The translations under genes and the position numbers were made by a program. This document shows positions 1-9,000 of a stretch of DNA of 64,000 nt, piece after piece. The stretch covers positions 2,418,001-2,482,000 of the forward strand of contig NZ_CP134062.1 of NCBI RefSeq assembly GCF_031583025.1, in the 5' to 3' direction. The stretch is from Mycobacterium sp. Z3061. GTDB lineage: Bacteria; Actinomycetota; Actinomycetes; Mycobacteriales; Mycobacteriaceae. Numbering within the stretch: position 1 is the stretch's first letter; each line of letters starts with the position of its first letter. Below the pieces are notes generated by a model that was not told the origin of the DNA, did not search any database, and was given only the letters and a program-made list of their open reading frames with translations.

Positions 1-459
<459 letters not shown>

Positions 460-464
460 CGGCC

Positions 465-1799
465 TTGCACGACGGCGGGCCCGGCCCCGGCCGGCCGGCG
501 GCCGGTGGTCGGCAGATCGCGGCGCTGGCGCTGCCGGCCCTTGGTGTGCTGGCCGCCGAGCCGTTGTACCTGCTCTTCGATACCGCGGTGGTCGGGCGGC
601 TCGGCGCGGTGGCGCTGGCCGGCCTGGCGATCGGCAGCCTGGTGCTCGGCCTGGTCAGTACCCAGCTGACGTTCCTGTCCTACGGCACCACGGCCCGCGC
701 GGCGCGCTACTTCGGTGCGAGCGACCGCGCCGCGGCCGTCAACGAGGGCGTTCAGGCGACGTGGCTGGGATTGGGGCTCGGCGCGGCGATCGTCGTCGTG
801 GTGCAGGCCGTGGCGGTGCCGGTGGTATCGGCGATCGGGTCGAGCGCCCAGATTGCGTCGGCGGCGCTGCCCTGGTTGCGGATCGCCATTCTCGGCGCCC
901 CGGCGATCCTGGTCTCGCTGGCCGGCAACGGCTGGATGCGTGGCGTGCAGGACACCGTGCGGCCGCTGCGCTATGTGGTCGCAGGGTTTGTGGTCTCGGC
1001 GCTGCTGTGCCCGGTGCTGGTGTACGGCTGGCTCGGCCTGCCGAGGCTGGGTCTGTCCGGCTCAGCCGTGGCCAATCTCGTGGGGCAGTGGCTGGCGGCG
1101 CTGTTGTTCGGTGGCGCGCTGCTGGCCGAGCGGGCACCGCTGCGACCCGACCGTGCCGCGCTGCGCGCCCAACTGGTGATGGGGCGGGACCTGATCCTGC
1201 GCAGCATGGCCTTTCAGGTCTGCTTCGTCTCGGCCGCCGCGGTGGCGGCACGGTTCGGAGCCGCCGCGCTGGCCGCCCACCAGATTGTGTTGCAGCTGTG
1301 GACGTTTCTCGCACTGGTGCTCGATTCGCTGGCCATCGCCGCGCAGTCGCTGGTAGGGGCGGCGCTGGGGGCCGGTGACGCCCCGCATGCCAAGTGGGTC
1401 GCGTGGCGGGTGACATGGTTTTCGCTGCTGGCGGCGGGCCTGCTGGCCGTCGCGTTCGCGCTGGGCTCCTCGGTGTTGCCGGACCTGTTCACCGACGACC
1501 GCTCCGTACTGGCCGCGATCGGGGTCCCGTGGTGGTTCATGGTGGCCCAATTACCCATCGCGGGAATCGTTTTCGCGTTGGACGGGGTGTTGCTGGGGGC
1601 CGGCGACGCCGCCTTCATGCGCACCGCCACCGTCGCCGCCGCGCTGCTGGGTTTCCTGCCGCTGATCTGGCTGTCGCTGGCGTACGGATGGGGGTTGACG
1701 GGAATCTGGTCCGGGCTGACCGCATTCATGGTGTTGCGGTTGGCCTTCGGTGGCTGGCGGGCGCTGTCGGGCCGCTGGGTGGTCACCGGGACTGTCTGA
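465..1799 (+). CDS. dinF: MATE family efflux transporter (DinF-like)
   Basis: The 444-residue product is strongly hydrophobic, with about 12 predicted membrane segments, as expected for the multidrug and toxin extrusion family, which exchanges drugs or metabolites for Na+ or H+. The N-terminal stretch IAALALPALGVLAAEPLYLLFDTAVVGR resembles the MATE repeat with the conserved D-T-A-VVG element, and a second half repeats the fold. I chose the TTG at 465: it lies 5 bp after the previous stop, and the sequence from about residue 15 on matches the family start. The frame is open further upstream, but that part overlaps the phosphoesterase gene. Synteny matches Rv2836c. Confidence 0.85.
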   Translation: MHDGGPGPGRPAAGGRQIAALALPALGVLAAEPLYLLFDTAVVGRLGAVALAGLAIGSLVLGLVSTQLTFLSYGTTARAARYFGASDRAAAVNEGVQATWLGLGLGAAIVVVVQAVAVPVVSAIGSSAQIASAALPWLRIAILGAPAILVSLAGNGWMRGVQDTVRPLRYVVAGFVVSALLCPVLVYGWLGLPRLGLSGSAVANLVGQWLAALLFGGALLAERAPLRPDRAALRAQLVMGRDLILRSMAFQVCFVSAAAVAARFGAAALAAHQIVLQLWTFLALVLDSLAIAAQSLVGAALGAGDAPHAKWVAWRVTWFSLLAAGLLAVAFALGSSVLPDLFTDDRSVLAAIGVPWWFMVAQLPIAGIVFALDGVLLGAGDAAFMRTATVAAALLGFLPLIWLSLAYGWGLTGIWSGLTAFMVLRLAFGGWRALSGRWVVTGTV

Positions 1800-1893
1800 T
1801 ACGCCGAGATGGCCGTGGTGGTTGTGATCAATCACCTCATCACAGCCCTGACGGCAATCTCGGCAACACACACCCGGGGCTACACTCACGCCG

Positions 1894-2787
1894 GTGAGCA
1901 CCCGGACCCGGCGCCGCCCGTGGAGTGACTACGCACTGTTCCTCGTGCTGGTCGGCCCCAATGTGGGGTTGTTGGCGCTGTTCATCTACCGGCCGCTGGC
2001 CGACAACATCCGGCTGTCGTTCTTCGACTGGAACATCTCCGACCCGCAGGCCGAATTCGTCGGCCTGTCGAACTACGCGGAGTGGTTCACCCGCTCCGAC
2101 ACCGCGCGCATCGTGCTCAACACCACGGTGTTCACCGTGGCCGCGGTGGCCGGTTCGATGGTGCTGGGTCTGGCGCTGGCGATGCTGCTCGACCAACCGC
2201 TACGCGGCCGGAATGTGGTGCGCTCCACCATATTCGCCCCGTTCGTGATCTCCGGCGCGGCGGTGGGGCTGGCCGCCCAGTTCGTCTTCGACCCGCATTT
2301 CGGCCTGATCCAGGATCTGCTGCGCCGCGCCGGGTTCGGCGTGCCCGACTTTTACCAGGACGCCCATTGGGCCATGTTCATGATCACCGTCACCTACATC
2401 TGGAAGAACCTCGGCTACACGTTCGTCATCTACCTGGCCGCGCTGCAAGGGGTGCGCCGAGACCTGTTGGAAGCGGCCCAGATTGACGGTGCCGGCCGAT
2501 GGACCACATTTCGCATGGTGACGTTGCCGCAGCTGAGGCCCACCACGTTCTTCCTGTCGATCACGGTGCTGATCAGCTCGCTGCAGGTCTTCGACGTCAT
2601 CAACGTCATGACCCGCGGCGGTCCGGAGGGCACCGGCACCACCACCATGGTGTACGAGGTGTACGTCGAGACCTTCCGCAACTTCCGCGCCGGCTACGGC
2701 GCCGCGGTCGCCACCATCATGTTCCTGGTGCTGCTGGCCATCACTTATTACCAGGTGTGCGTGATGGACAGGGAGCAGCGCCAATGA
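1894..2787 (+). CDS. ugpA: Glycerophosphodiester ABC importer permease UgpA
   Basis: A 297-residue integral membrane permease of the MalF/UgpA type (BPD_transp_1), with six predicted membrane segments. The EAA loop that docks the ATPase is present in the second half (DLLEAAQIDGAGRW...TLP). In mycobacteria UgpABCE imports glycerophosphocholine and related glycerol-3-phosphate diesters. The GTG start is followed by a basic cytoplasmic leader (STRTRRRPW). The stop overlaps the start of ugpE (ATGA at 2784), so the two subunits are translationally coupled. A 94-bp gap separates it from dinF and could hold the operon promoter. Confidence 0.92.
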   Translation: MSTRTRRRPWSDYALFLVLVGPNVGLLALFIYRPLADNIRLSFFDWNISDPQAEFVGLSNYAEWFTRSDTARIVLNTTVFTVAAVAGSMVLGLALAMLLDQPLRGRNVVRSTIFAPFVISGAAVGLAAQFVFDPHFGLIQDLLRRAGFGVPDFYQDAHWAMFMITVTYIWKNLGYTFVIYLAALQGVRRDLLEAAQIDGAGRWTTFRMVTLPQLRPTTFFLSITVLISSLQVFDVINVMTRGGPEGTGTTTMVYEVYVETFRNFRAGYGAAVATIMFLVLLAITYYQVCVMDREQRQ

Positions 2788-3617
2788 GTGACGACCGCGC
2801 GCGCCCGGCGCGTCTGCTCGGCTACGCGGCCATGCTGATCGTGGTCGCGCTGATCGCCGGCCCGCTGACGTTCGTGTTCTTCACCTCCCTCAAAGAGCAG
2901 CCCGACGTGTACTCCCAGCCGACCACCTGGTGGCCGCCGCACTGGCATCCGCAGAATTACCGCACTGCCACGCAACAGATTCCGTTCTGGACGTATGTGC
3001 GCAACTCGGTGATCATCACCACCGCGCTGGCAGCGGTGAAGTTCGTCCTGGGCGTGCTGAGCGCATTCGGCCTGGTGTTCGTGCGCTTTCCCGGCCGCAA
3101 TGTGGTGTTCCTGGTGATCATTGCCGCGCTGATGGTGCCCAACCAGATCACCGTGATCTCCAACTACGCGCTGATCTCGCAACTGGGACTGCGCAACACC
3201 TTTCCCGGCATCATCCTGCCGCTGGCCGGTGTGGCGTTCGGAACCTTCCTGATGCGCAACCACTTTCTGTCCCTGCCGACCGAGGTGATCGAAGCGGCCC
3301 GGATGGACGGCGCGCGATGGTGGCAACTGCTGCTGCGGGTCGTGCTGCCGATGTCGGGGCCCACCATGGTGGCCTTCGGCATCATCACCGTCGTCAACGA
3401 GTGGAACGAGTATCTGTGGCCGTTCCTGATGTCCGACGACGAGTCGGTGGCGCCACTGCCGGTGGGCCTGACCTTCCTGCAACAGACCGAAGGAGTCACC
3501 AACTGGGGACCGGTGATGGCGGTGACGCTGTTGGCCATGCTGCCGATCCTGCTCATCTTCGTCGTGTTGCAGCGGCAGATGATCAAGGGCCTCACCTCGG
3601 GGGCGGTGAAGGGGTGA
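2784..3617 (+). CDS. ugpE: Glycerophosphodiester ABC importer permease UgpE
   Basis: The second membrane subunit, 277 residues, MalG/UgpE type. It has six hydrophobic segments and an EAA loop (EVIEAARMDGARWWQ...VLP) that would contact the ATPase. Its ATG overlaps the ugpA stop, and its TGA overlaps the GTG of ugpB (3614), so ugpA-ugpE-ugpB form one overlapping operon. Length and order match Rv2834c. The partner ATPase gene ugpC does not follow. Confidence 0.92.
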   Translation: MSDDRARPARLLGYAAMLIVVALIAGPLTFVFFTSLKEQPDVYSQPTTWWPPHWHPQNYRTATQQIPFWTYVRNSVIITTALAAVKFVLGVLSAFGLVFVRFPGRNVVFLVIIAALMVPNQITVISNYALISQLGLRNTFPGIILPLAGVAFGTFLMRNHFLSLPTEVIEAARMDGARWWQLLLRVVLPMSGPTMVAFGIITVVNEWNEYLWPFLMSDDESVAPLPVGLTFLQQTEGVTNWGPVMAVTLLAMLPILLIFVVLQRQMIKGLTSGAVKG

Positions 3618-4915
3618 ACCGCAGGCAGTTCCTGGCTTTGGCCGCCGCAGGTGCGACAGCCGGCTGCGCCGGCATGGGCGGCGGTGGCCCGGTGAAGTCG
3701 GGGAACGGCCCGATCACGTTCTGGTCCAATCACCCTGGCCTGTCCACCGCCGTGGAACGCGAGTTGATCAGCCGCTTCCAGCAGGAGTTCCCGGACCTGC
3801 AGGTCAAGCTGATCGATGCCGGCAAGGACTACGACGAGGTGGCGCAGAAGTTCAACGCCGCGCTCATCGGCGCCGACGTGCCCGATGTCGTTGTGCTGGA
3901 TGACATCTGGTGGTTCCATTTCGCGCTGAGCGGTGTCCTTACACCGCTGGACGACCTGTTCCGGCAAGCGGGAGTGGACACCGCGGACTATGTGGACTCA
4001 CTGCTGGCCGATTACGAGTTCGGCGGTCACCACTACGCGCTGCCCTATGCGCGGTCGACGCCGTTGTTCTACTACAACAGGGCGGTATGGGAGCGGGCCG
4101 GGCTCCCGGACCGCGGACCGGTCTCCTGGCAGGAGTTCGATGAGTGGGGTCCGAAGTTGCAGAGCGTCGTCCCCGCCGGGAACCTGGCGCACGGCTGGGC
4201 GAATTCGGAGGCCATTTCATGGACGTTCGAAGGGCCGAACTGGGCGTTCGGCGGTGCCTACTCCGACCAGTGGACGCTGAAGTTCACCGATCCGGCGACC
4301 ATCGCGGCGGGGACCTTCCTGCGCGAGTCGATTCACGGCAAGCGGTATGCGGCGATCGCCAACAACGTCGCCAACGAGTTCGCCACCGGCATCCTGGCCT
4401 CCACGGTGGCGTCGACTGGTGCGCTCGTCGGCATCACCGCCGCCGCCCGGTTCGACTTCGGGGTGGCGCCGCTGCCGACCGGCCCGGGCGGGGCGCCCGC
4501 GTGTCCGACCGGCGGCGCCGGCCTGGCGATCCCGATGAAGTTGTCCGACGAACGAAAGCTCAACGCGCTCAAGTTCATTGCGTACATCACCAACCCGCGT
4601 AACACCGCCTATTTCAGTCAGCACACCGGCTATCTGGCGGTGCGCAAGTCGGCCGTCAACGATCCGAGTCAGCAGCAGTATCTGGCCGACAACCCGCGTG
4701 CGCGGGTGGCGTTCGATCAGCTGCCGCACACCCGCCCGCAGGACTACGCCCGCGTTTTTCTCCCCGGAGGTGATCGCGTCATCGCGGCCGGCCTGGAATC
4801 CGTCGGTCTGAAGGGGGCCGACGTCGGCGCCACCTTCGGCAGCATGCAGAAACAACTCCAGGTCATCTACAACCGGCAGATCAAACGCAAGCTGTCGGGA
4901 TTCCGTCCCAGCTGA
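3614..4915 (+). CDS. ugpB: Glycerophosphodiester-binding lipoprotein UgpB
   Basis: A 433-residue extracytoplasmic solute-binding protein of family 1. The N-terminus holds a twin-arginine motif (RRQFL at residues 3-7), a short hydrophobic stretch and a lipobox ending at the Cys of TAGC, so it is probably exported by Tat and lipid-anchored. The mature part (FWSNHPGL..., VPDVVVLDD, ANPRARVAFDQLPHT-type C-terminus) matches the mycobacterial UgpB family, which binds glycerophosphocholine. The GTG start at 3614 overlaps the ugpE stop and places the signal peptide at the N-terminus. The gene ends 10 bp before the stop of the convergent PE_PGRS gene; ugpC is absent at this position. Confidence 0.93.
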   Translation: MNRRQFLALAAAGATAGCAGMGGGGPVKSGNGPITFWSNHPGLSTAVERELISRFQQEFPDLQVKLIDAGKDYDEVAQKFNAALIGADVPDVVVLDDIWWFHFALSGVLTPLDDLFRQAGVDTADYVDSLLADYEFGGHHYALPYARSTPLFYYNRAVWERAGLPDRGPVSWQEFDEWGPKLQSVVPAGNLAHGWANSEAISWTFEGPNWAFGGAYSDQWTLKFTDPATIAAGTFLRESIHGKRYAAIANNVANEFATGILASTVASTGALVGITAAARFDFGVAPLPTGPGGAPACPTGGAGLAIPMKLSDERKLNALKFIAYITNPRNTAYFSQHTGYLAVRKSAVNDPSQQQYLADNPRARVAFDQLPHTRPQDYARVFLPGGDRVIAAGLESVGLKGADVGATFGSMQKQLQVIYNRQIKRKLSGFRPS

Positions 4916-6451
4916 CGGGCGGCGGTCAGGTGCCGCCGCCCTTGCCGCCGGTGCCGCCGCCGCCGCCGGTGCCGCCCATCGTGCCGCCGGATCCCGTGCC
5001 CAGGCCGCCGTTGTTGCCGAAGTGACCGGCCAGGATCTCCCACCCGTATCTGGCCGCGCCGCCCGTACCACCCTTGCCTCCGTTTCCGCCGACGCCGCCC
5101 GGCCGAGAGAGGTTGCCGCCGTTGCTGATTCCGTTTCCGCCACTGCCACCGGTTCCCCCGGTGCCGCCCGAGCCGCCTGGTCCGGAATTGCCGTCGCCGC
5201 CGTAGCCGCCATCACCCGCAACGCCGCCGTTGCCGGCCAAATAAGAGGCGGTGGCATTGCCGCCGTTTCCGCCGTTGCCGCCGACTCCGCCGGTGCCGCC
5301 GCCGCCCAGGTTGCCCTTGCCGCCGCGGCCACCGGTGCCGCCCGCGCCACCATCGGCGCTGTTGCCAACCCCGCCGTTGCCGCCCTTCCCGCCGGTGCCG
5401 CCGTTGCCTCCGGTGGCGCCTTCGCCGCCGGCGCCCCCGGCGCCGCCGTTGCCGGCGGTGGGGCTTGCCACACCCGTGGTGTCACCGTTACCACCGTTGC
5501 CGCCCGCGCCGCCGCTGCCACCCTTGCCCTGCATGCCGTTGCCGCCGGTGGCACCGGTGGTAGAACCGGCTCCGCCTGCGCCGCCGCTACCGCCCTTGCC
5601 CGCAGTGCCGCCCGTGCCGCCGCTGCCGCCGTTGCCGGCCTGCGGGTTGACGCCGTTGGCCGATGCGCCGTTGCCGCCGGTACCACCGGTGCCGCCGTTG
5701 CCCCCGACGCCTCCCTGACCGCCGTTGCCGCCGGTGCCCTGGACACCGTTCTTGCCGCCGTTGAGGTTCACCGCTTTGCCCGCGGCTCCGCCGGTTCCGC
5801 CTTGGCCACCCTGACCGCCCTGGCCGCCGGTTCCGCCGGTGCCTCCGTCGCTGCCGTTCGGGGTGCCCGTGCTGCCTGAGGTGCCGGTTCCACCGGTCCC
5901 GCCGGTGCCTCCGTTGCCGCCGGCACCGGCGGCGCCGCCGTTGCCGCCGTTGCCGTGGAACACCCCACTGTTGCCGCCTGCCCCGCCGGCCCCGCCGGCG
6001 GAACCGTTGCCGCCGTCGCCGCCGGTGCCTCCGGCGGTGGTGGTGTTCGTTCCGGTGGTCCCGTTGGCGCCGTTGCCGCCGCGTCCGCCGTTGCCGCCGT
6101 TGCCGTCCAGGCCGCCGTTGCCGCCCTTACCTCCGGTGCCGCCGGCCAGGTTCGGGTTGTAGGAGTCCGCGCCGTTGCCGCCGTTTCCGCCGTTTCCGCC
6201 GCTGGTCGGTGTGAAGCCGTCGGCTCCCCGGACGCCGCCGGTGCTGCCGGTGCCGCCAGCACCACCGGTGCCGCCCGCGCCACGGTTGCCGCCGGTACCG
6301 CCGGCGCCGCCGTTGCCGTTGCCGCCGTTGGCGAAGCTGCCGTCGCCACCGTTGCCACCGTTTCCGCCGACCCCGCCGTCACCGGCGTTGCCACCGTTGC
6401 CGCCGGCGCCCTGCTTGCCGGCCTGACCGGCGGTGGCGGTGCCCCCGGCCC

Positions 6452-6472
6452 AGATCGGAAGAGCACACGTCT
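6452..6472 (+). other. Illumina TruSeq adapter left in the assembly
   Basis: The 21 bases beginning AGATCGGAAGAGCACACGTC match the start of the standard Illumina TruSeq adapter exactly. They sit inside GC-rich PGRS coding sequence and mark the point where the glycine-rich frame changes phase. The adapter is 21 nt, a multiple of three, so the frame change means real sequence was also lost or gained at this join. This is a sequencing artefact, not biology. Confidence 0.98.
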
Positions 6473-7667
6473 GCCGCCGGCGCCGCCGTTCCCGCCGCGG
6501 CCGCCGTTGGTGCCATCGCCGCCGGTGCCACCGCCGGCCTTGCCGGCGATGCCGTCGAAGCCTTTGCCGCCGTCCCCGCCGTTACCGCCGTGCCCACCGG
6601 CCCCGCCGTCGCCACCGTCGCCGGCCAGGGCGCCGCCCTTACCGCCAGTGCCGCCGTTACCGCCCGCGCTGCCGCTGGTGGCGTCGGCGCCGGCGATCGC
6701 ATCGGGACCGAACGTGCCGTTGCCGCCCTTGCCACCGGTGCCGCCATTGCCGTAAAGGCCACCGTTGCCGCCGGCGCCGCCGTCGCCGCCTTTGACGCCG
6801 GGGGAGACCGAGACCGATCCGGCGCCGCCGTTGCCGCCGTTTCCGCCGCTGTGCGGGCTGTTGCCGGCCGCGCCAGTTGCCGCCTGGCCGAAGCGGCCAC
6901 CGGCGCCACCGGCCCCACCGGCGCCGCCGGTGCCGGGATTGCCGCCGTTCCCACCGTTTCCGCCGTTTCCGCCGTTGATGTTCCAGGCGCCGTCGCCGCC
7001 GTTGCCGCCGTTGCCGGCGGCGCCGCCAATACCGCCGTCACCACCCGCGCCGCCGACGGCCTGACCGCCCGACGGGGTGAAGATCTTGTTCAGCCAGCCG
7101 CCCTCGTTACCGGCGCCGCCAATGCCTCCGACGCCGCCGTTTCCACCGTTACCGCCGGCCAGGCCCGTTTGACCCGCGGCGCCCTGGCCGCCGTTGCTGC
7201 CGGCGCCACCTGCGCCGCCCTGGCCGCCGGCTCCACCTACCCCGCCGGCGCCGAGCAGCTGTGAGCCCCGTCCGCCGATCCCGCCGGCGCCACCGGCGCC
7301 ACCCGCTGTGCCCGACCCGCCGCCAACACCGTTGCTGCCCGCGACGCCGGAGCCGCCGGCCCCGCCGGCCCCGCCATCGCCGTAGAGGAATCCGCCGGTG
7401 CCGCCGTTGCCGCCGGCACCGCCGGGTGCCGTGAGGGAAGTACCGATTCCACCGACACCACCGGCGCCGCCGTGACCGAGCAGTACCGCGTGACCGCCTG
7501 CTCCGCCGTTGCCGCCGTCGACTCCGGCGCCACCGACCCCGCCGTTGCCCCAGAGCCACCCGCCGGTACCTCCGGTCCCACCGGCGCCACCCGCCCCGCC
7601 GGCGCCACCCGATCCGAGCAGCCTGGCCGCCCCGCCGGCACCGCCGAAGTGACCGGCCTCGGCCGAG

Positions 7668-7672
7668 CCCCC
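7668..7672 (-). other. Frame break at a C5/G5 homopolymer in the PE_PGRS gene
   Basis: Upstream of this run (minus strand) the PGRS motif reads WLWGNGGAG and then turns into arginine-rich nonsense. Adding one G to the run (GCG GGG GGC TCG) lets the glycine-rich reading continue as [13 protein letters not shown]. The simplest explanation is one missing base in the assembly; a phase-variable tract is the less likely alternative. Confidence 0.7.
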
Positions 7673-8398
7673 GCCCCGCCGTTGCCCCACAACCAGCCGC
7701 CGGTCCCGCCGGTGCCGCCGGACCCGCCGGCGCCACCCGCACCGCCCGAGCCGAACAGCGTGGCGGCGCCGCCCGCGCCACCGGTGACGCCTGAGCCGCC
7801 GGTTCCGCCGTTGCCCCAGAGCCAACCACCGTTGCCGCCGGTCCCACCGGCGCCGCCCGCCCCGCCGGCACCGCCGGCTCCGCCGTTGCCGATCAGTCCG
7901 GCCGCCCCGCCGGCGCCACCGTTCTGGCCGGCCGCACCCGAACCACCGGCCCCGCCGTTGCCCCACAGAATCCCGCCGGCTCCACCGGCCTGGCCGGTGC
8001 CCACAGCCCCGTTGGCGCCGTCGCCGATCAGGGGGCGGCCCAGGAGTACCTGGGTGGGCGCGTTCACCGCGCCCAGCACGGTCTGCTCGATGGCTTGCAG
8101 CGGCGCCGCGTTGACCGCCTCGGCGCTGGCGTAGGACCCGGCTCCGGCGTTCATCAGCTGCACGAAAGTGCTGTGAAAGTTCGACGCCTGCTCGCTGATC
8201 GCCTGGTAGTGCTGCGCGTGATTGCCGAACAGCGCGGCGATGGCGGCCGAGATCTCGTCCTGGGCCGCCGGTAGCACTGAGGTGGTGGGCAGGGCGGCGG
8301 CGATGTTGGCCTCGCTGATCGTCGATCCGATGCGCGCCAGATCCGACGCCGCTGCCGAGATCCATTCCGGTGAGGTGGTGACGAATGACATGACAGTG

Positions 8399-8405
8399 CC
8401 TTTCT
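8399..8405 (-). promoter_or_regulatory. Ribosome binding site of the first PE_PGRS gene
   Basis: Read on the minus strand the sequence is AGAAAGG, ending 7 bases before the ATG at 8391. It supports that start rather than internal ones. Confidence 0.7.
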
Positions 8406-8477
8406 GGAGTCGTGGGACTGCGACGACCCGCGCAACAGGGAAGTAGGGGAGCGCCGTCTCCCGGCCGGCGCCCCTAA

Positions 8478-8506
8478 AAGATACGACAGCACATCGGATG
8501 CGTCAA
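8478..8506 (-). promoter_or_regulatory. Candidate SigA-type promoter of the first PE_PGRS gene
   Basis: On the minus strand a TTGACG -35 box (8506-8501) is followed by exactly 17 bases and a TATCTT -10 box (8483-8478). Transcription would begin near 8471, giving a leader of about 80 nt to the ATG at 8391. The surrounding 8,507-8,606 bases are AT-richer than the genes around them and hold no ORF that I can support. Confidence 0.6.
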
Positions 8507-8606
8507 TAGATACAATACGTTAATGAATCAGATGGTATCTTGAAGTGCGCAGGGTCGGCGACAACCGCCGGCCGAGCGAACGCTCTCCGGAGTGCTCGAG
8601 CTGAAT

Positions 8607-8993
8607 TCAGCGATGCGGGGAAGTGGGTACGGCATCCAGCCAGAGAGACACCGCGACAACGAAACTGACGGCTACCACGGTCAAACCGGCGGCGGGCCAG
8701 ATGCACATCACCGAGTGCCGGATCCCAGCAATCACCGAGCCGGTCGCGGCCAGCAGCAACGCGATGACAATGCCACCCGCTACCACGGCGATACCGAAGC
8801 CGGTCTGGGAGTAGAAGTGCTCGACGCCGGCGCTGTCGCAGTTGTCACTGCACCCGGGCAGTAGCAGCCACACCGCCGGTCCCAGCGCACCGACGATGGA
8901 CAGTCCGCTGGCCACGAACTGTGCGATGAACAGAACGACGGTGAGAACGACGTCCGCGGTCGAACGACGCCACGGAATCGGCTGCTGTGTCAC
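8607..8993 (-). CDS. Small membrane protein with three hydrophobic segments
   Basis: A 128-residue protein whose family I do not recognise. From the GTG at 8993 it begins VTQQPIPWRRS, then has a hydrophobic stretch (about residues 11-41), a short loop with a CSDNC cysteine pair, a second segment (about 55-85) and a third (about 95-120). The frame is open further upstream, but that part overlaps the echA16-like gene. The chosen GTG lies 8 bp after the echA16 stop, which suggests translation from the same mRNA. The paired cysteines in the loop after the first membrane segment could form a disulfide. Confidence 0.65.
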   Translation of the reverse strand: MTQQPIPWRRSTADVVLTVVLFIAQFVASGLSIVGALGPAVWLLLPGCSDNCDSAGVEHFYSQTGFGIAVVAGGIVIALLLAATGSVIAGIRHSVMCIWPAAGLTVVAVSFVVAVSLWLDAVPTSPHR

Positions 8994-9000
8994 CAGGTGG

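Larger units (their letters stand above)
4926..8391 (-). pseudogene. PE_PGRS family protein, reading frame broken twice
   Basis: The PE domain (about residues 1-95) opens [10 protein letters not shown] with the Pro-Glu pair at 8-9. It is followed by the GRPLIGDG linker typical of PE_PGRS proteins and a long Gly-Gly-X/Gly-Asn PGRS region with several WLWGNGG motifs. Family members are exported by ESX-5 to the cell surface. The coding frame changes twice. At the C5 run 7668-7672 one base appears to be missing. At 6452-6472 an exact Illumina adapter (translated here as RRVLFRS) interrupts the gene, and the glycine-rich frame continues beyond it in the third phase to the stop at 4926. Joined, it would encode about 1,150 residues. 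The breaks are more likely assembly faults than true decay. Confidence 0.85.

Noticed and set aside
5251..5718. Proline-rich plus-strand ORF (PPLPPLPP...) opposite the first PE_PGRS gene
   Set aside because: Complement of Gly-Gly codons gives Pro-Pro; no independent start signal or homology.
6450..6475. Peptides RRVLFRS, DVCSSDL and RSEEHTS as a possible conserved domain
   Set aside because: They are the six-frame translations of the Illumina adapter and appear in many contaminated assemblies.
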